64,000 nt of DNA from Flaccisagitta enflata (lineage: Eukaryota; Chaetognatha; Sagittoidea; Aphragmophora): positions 77,934,001 to 77,998,000 of the forward strand of contig OZ231127.1 of NCBI GenBank assembly GCA_965153355.1. Direction: 5' to 3'. A program made the position numbers and the translations under genes. The notes beneath the pieces were generated by a model. The model saw only the letters and a list, made by a program, of their open reading frames with translations. It was not told the DNA's origin and made no database searches. Numbering within the stretch: the stretch's first letter is position 1; each line of letters starts with the position of its first letter. Shown here in pieces: positions 61,428 through 64,000 of the stretch.

Positions 61428-61481
61428 AAATAACGAGCCACCGCGGCGGACACTGCCTCATCTAGTATCGCTTTGACGCGT
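61428..61481 (-). CDS. Possible exon fragment cut by a family S element
   Basis: CTCTTTTAG acceptor followed by a frame coding RVKAILDEAVSAAVARYL, helix-like. No donor is seen before the family S end at 61425. The start phase (2) does not fit the exon at 62447-62625, so a link to that gene is unproven. Confidence 0.3.
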
Positions 61482-62030
61482 CTAAAAGAGGGAAATAACC
61501 TTTTGACCAAGTCAGTGTATCATCTGAGCCACCCCGACCCCTCTCCCTACCTCGTGGATATCCATCTACTTCTCTGCTCATTAAGACCGCGGTTCTATAG
61601 AGAGGAGTATATCCTCATCTGACCCAGCTTAAACCATTCTCTCTTCTGAGCATCTTCGCTGTGTTCTTCTCCAAATATATGTGTTTCTATATTGACCCTT
61701 AGACCATTGCCAATAGGCTACATTGGTCCTATATTGGAGTTATAGGATGCATGTTGCCACGGAGACACGTAGGAAGGGCCGCTTTCCCTCCGAGTGGTGT
61801 CCAATGTGGCGCTCGAACCCATGGCCCCGTGATCTTTTTTTCTCACCGATATATTTATTGAAGAGCCTCCAAGCTTGTGATTTTCTAATGAGTCGATCGC
61901 TTAAATGTTTTTCTGACATTTCGTACTCCGAAGCTTCGGCCCAAAATGTCAAAAGCGGCACCAAATGTGGAAAAGTCCGACCCAAAAAACCCTGAAAACA
62001 AATTCAAACCAATGTCTTCATTTAAATGAC
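61430..62030. other. No gene supported
   Basis: Apart from the possible exon fragment, 61500-62030 looks like unique non-coding sequence; the overlapping frames on both strands have no recognisable product. Confidence 0.5.
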
Positions 62031-62031
62031 A

Positions 62032-62239
62032 TTTTTAGTCGCGTGCTACGCGACTCTACACCCCGCTTTGTCGGTCCGTCCGTCCGTCCGTCGGTCCGTC
62101 CGTCTGTCCGTCACACTTTACTTTTTTTTGGTTTTTGCGGTCTTTGGCCTCACTGCTCCTGTCCAAATGATCAAGTGACCTCAAAAACAGCCCTTGCCCA
62201 CCCGCACGCGACTGGGGTAGCCGTGTATCCGGCCTTGTT
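62032..62239 (-). mobile_element. Family S element, inverted
   Basis: TTTTTAGTCGCGTGCTACGCGACT-type start, (TCCG)n, CCCACCCGCACGCGACTGGG, GTGTATCCGGCCTTGTT. Confidence 0.8.
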
Positions 62240-62446
62240 TTTGTGCAAACGGTATTTTTCACCGGACCTGCAACTGTCAGTCTATCTATCTGACGGTTTG
62301 TTCGACGGTATGTCTTTGTATCTGTATGACTGCGCGTCTTTCACTCTGTCACACTGTTCTGTCTTCCTGTGACTGTTTGACTGTTCTCTCTGTCTATCTG
62401 TCTGTCTGTCTCTCTCTCACTCTCTCTCTCTCTCTCTCTCTCAAAC

Positions 62447-62625
62447 CTGAAACGGACATCCAGCCTCTCTATCAGCGGTTAATGCCGCTTTCAGGCCTCC
62501 ATCCAGCCCTTTTCCTACTCCTCCTCCTCCGCCTAAATGTCCCCTCAGTCTTCTGACTTGAGCCTCTGTGAGGCCGCCTCCTCTCTGTTGACCCGAGTCC
62601 CATTTGTGAGAAAGAACCAAAGCGT
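62447..62625 (-). CDS. Unrecognised gene, exon C
   Basis: TCCATCTCAG acceptor and CAG|GTTTGA donor running straight into (GA)n; phase 1 to 0. It encodes ALVLSHKWDSGQQRGGGLTE then AQVRRLRGHLGGGGG and a short tail AGCPFQ. Confidence 0.6.
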
Positions 62626-63955
62626 CTGAGATGGAAACAAGCAAATAAAGGTCATGAATAATGATGCAATTTTATATGGCTAGACCCAACATCACGCTAA
62701 ACCCGGTCATTTCTTTTTATTGTTATGAGGCAATCACACGGCACTACGCTCCGGGTTTAATAGCGCATATACTAACTAGGCAATATGTTTAGAAGCACCT
62801 TTAAAGAAAGATATCTCAACTTCTCCTTTAGATAAGTGAGAAAAAAAACATTAGAATTTTAATCTACGTCGAAAAATCTACAATATAAGTACAATCTCGT
62901 CTTTGAGCATCAAACCGTTTGGAATTGCCATTAGTTTGAAGTTGATCAAGTACTTTGGAAAATGGCAAAAAAGGGACTCCTACCCTTCCATCTTTGAAAT
63001 TCTCTCAAATTTTATCAAAAAATGATAGACATGCGGATTTCACCACTGGTTAGCTCTTTAGCTCTAGTTCATTAATCTCATGGATTTTAAGTCAGATTTG
63101 AAAAGAGAAGTAGCCCAATTTTGCAGTAAAAAATGAACAAAAATCTACTATTCCGTATTCAGTCCTACCTGGTCTTGGCACCAAAGATTGAGCTATTGAT
63201 ATCGCCGGTAAAAAGGGCAAAGACGGGCGCGTGCCTCGATGATGTTGTTGATGTTGTTGTTGTTGATTCCCTTCCTCCCGTTGTTGGTGATGTTTCTTAT
63301 TCGTCGTCGTCGTCGTCGTCGGCATCGTCGTCGTAGGGAGGGCGGCCGCTTTCGAGGCATGCTGCCAGTCTAAAGCCGGCTTGTTGACGTTTGGCGGCAA
63401 CTCGGAATTGGTCGCGATGGATGACAATTTCGAAGGGTTTTCGCTGCGTGTGAATGAGGGATGAATGAAAGAATCAATGAATGAATGAGTGATTGATTGA
63501 TTGATTGCTTGAATGAATGGAATGAATGAATGGATGATTGTATAGATAAATAAAAGTAAGAATGAAACATTAAAGAGTGAATGTATGAATGAATGTATGA
63601 ATGAATGAATGAATAAATAAATGAATAAATGATAGATGAATGAATGTTCAAGCCGGATGCGTTGATTCTCGTGTTCAGCCTGCGTCCACACATGTACCGC
63701 CTACATAACGATCAACAAATTTTTTCACCTATGCAGTAGATATCTCAAGACCCAATAGGATCTCAGTCGTCGAAGCGCGTCGTATTGAGTTCTCAAGAAG
63801 GTGGTCAAGTTGATGGAACTTCCGTTGCTGACGACGTGTTCCAACTTCTCGCACGTGATTCCTGTCAAAGCCACGCGATATTTGTCGTGGATTCCGCGAA
63901 TGACGCCCACAGTGCGAGTTGACGCGTCATCTAACATCACCCCATTCTCGTCGAT
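62447..63955 (-). CDS. Unrecognised gene, three phase-matched internal exons
   Basis: Exons 63729-63955, 63169-63443 and 62447-62625 join in phase (0 to 2, 2 to 1, 1 to 0). The first reads IDENGVMLDDASTRTVGVIR then GIHDKYRVALTGITCEKLEH and a helical LTTFLRTQYDALRRLRSYWV. The second begins SENPSKLSSIATNSELPPNV then PALDWQHASKAAALP and turns into Thr/Gln/His low complexity. The third has LTEAQVRRLRGHL and a Gly-rich segment. No family was recognised. The gene enters from the right edge; its 5' part is outside and its 3' part was not found between 62.4 and 58.2 kb. Confidence 0.6.
63169..63443 (-). CDS. Unrecognised gene, exon B
   Basis: CACGCAG acceptor and CCAG|GTAGGA donor, phase 2 to 1. It encodes an Asn/Ser/Pro segment, ALDWQHASKAAALP, then Thr and Gln/His runs from (GAC)n and (CAA)n, ending AISIAQSLVPRP. 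Confidence 0.6.
63440..63650. repeat. (GAAT)n / (GATT)n microsatellite
   Basis: AATGAATG and ATTGATTG units. It lies just upstream (gene sense) of the exon B acceptor. Confidence 0.9.
63729..63955 (-). CDS. Unrecognised gene, exon A
   Basis: CCTCGTTAG acceptor and CATAG|GTGAAA donor, phase 0 to 2, 75 codons. The most protein-like part of the gene; no low complexity. Confidence 0.65.
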
Positions 63956-64000
63956 CTAACGAGGGGGAGGGGGGGGGGGGAAGAATGAATGGATAATTGA

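Overview
The window is eukaryotic and almost certainly from an animal. Short exons are split by GT-AG introns, and the parts recognised are a transmembrane collagen, a beta-secretase (BACE-type) membrane aspartic protease and a ciliary coiled-coil protein of the CCDC113/CCDC96 family. There are also non-LTR retrotransposons, many small DNA transposons and an extreme load of microsatellites. I cannot name the species. An early-branching marine invertebrate (sponge-like or cnidarian-like) is a guess from content only.

Layout. (1) About 19.7 to 3.0 kb, minus strand: a type II membrane collagen gene, at least 11 coding exons, whose 3' end lies further left or outside the window. (2) 19.7-25.3 kb: intergenic, long (CT)n tracts and nested foldback elements. 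(3) 37.5 to 25.3 kb, minus strand: a 14-exon gene whose exon phases all fit and whose coding length is 1581 nt (526 residues), CCDC113/CCDC96 family; one intron holds a nearly intact retrotransposon reverse transcriptase on the opposite strand. (4) 38.3-39.1 kb, minus: a possible exon broken by a huge Asn/Gln-coding repeat. (5) 41.0-50.8 kb, plus strand: an 11-exon BACE gene, 771 residues, both catalytic Asp motifs and all six conserved cysteines present; intron 2 holds the 3' end of an R2-type retrotransposon. (6) 58.2 to 51.9 kb, minus: a complete 7-exon gene for an unrecognised 265-residue protein. (7) 58.9-59.9 kb: an 81-bp satellite next to an assembly gap. (8) 64.0 to 62.4 kb, minus: three phase-matched exons of an unrecognised gene entering from the right.

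The most striking pattern is not a gene. In all five genes the DNA just inside 5' splice sites is repeatedly hypertrophied. At eight or more exons the last 10-80 bases of the exon together with the splice donor have been copied in tandem into the downstream intron (periods 19, 21, about 30, 59, 69, 84 and about 94 bp). At other exons a microsatellite starts within a few bases of the donor, or a small transposon sits within about 10 bp of it. By my reading roughly half of 43 donors are affected, against about five of a similar number of acceptors. I regard this donor-side asymmetry as the main candidate for something undescribed.

The remaining DNA is largely small non-autonomous transposons: a family with an 18-bp palindromic terminus and internal GACGGACC repeats (about 15-20 copies), foldback elements with GGGCAGCGGCCCC ends and minisatellite interiors, several hAT-like elements with 8-bp target duplications, a Tc1-like element with TA duplications, and a TTAA/TA-flanked family. 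The genes show no operon-like relation; they are independent loci embedded in repeats.
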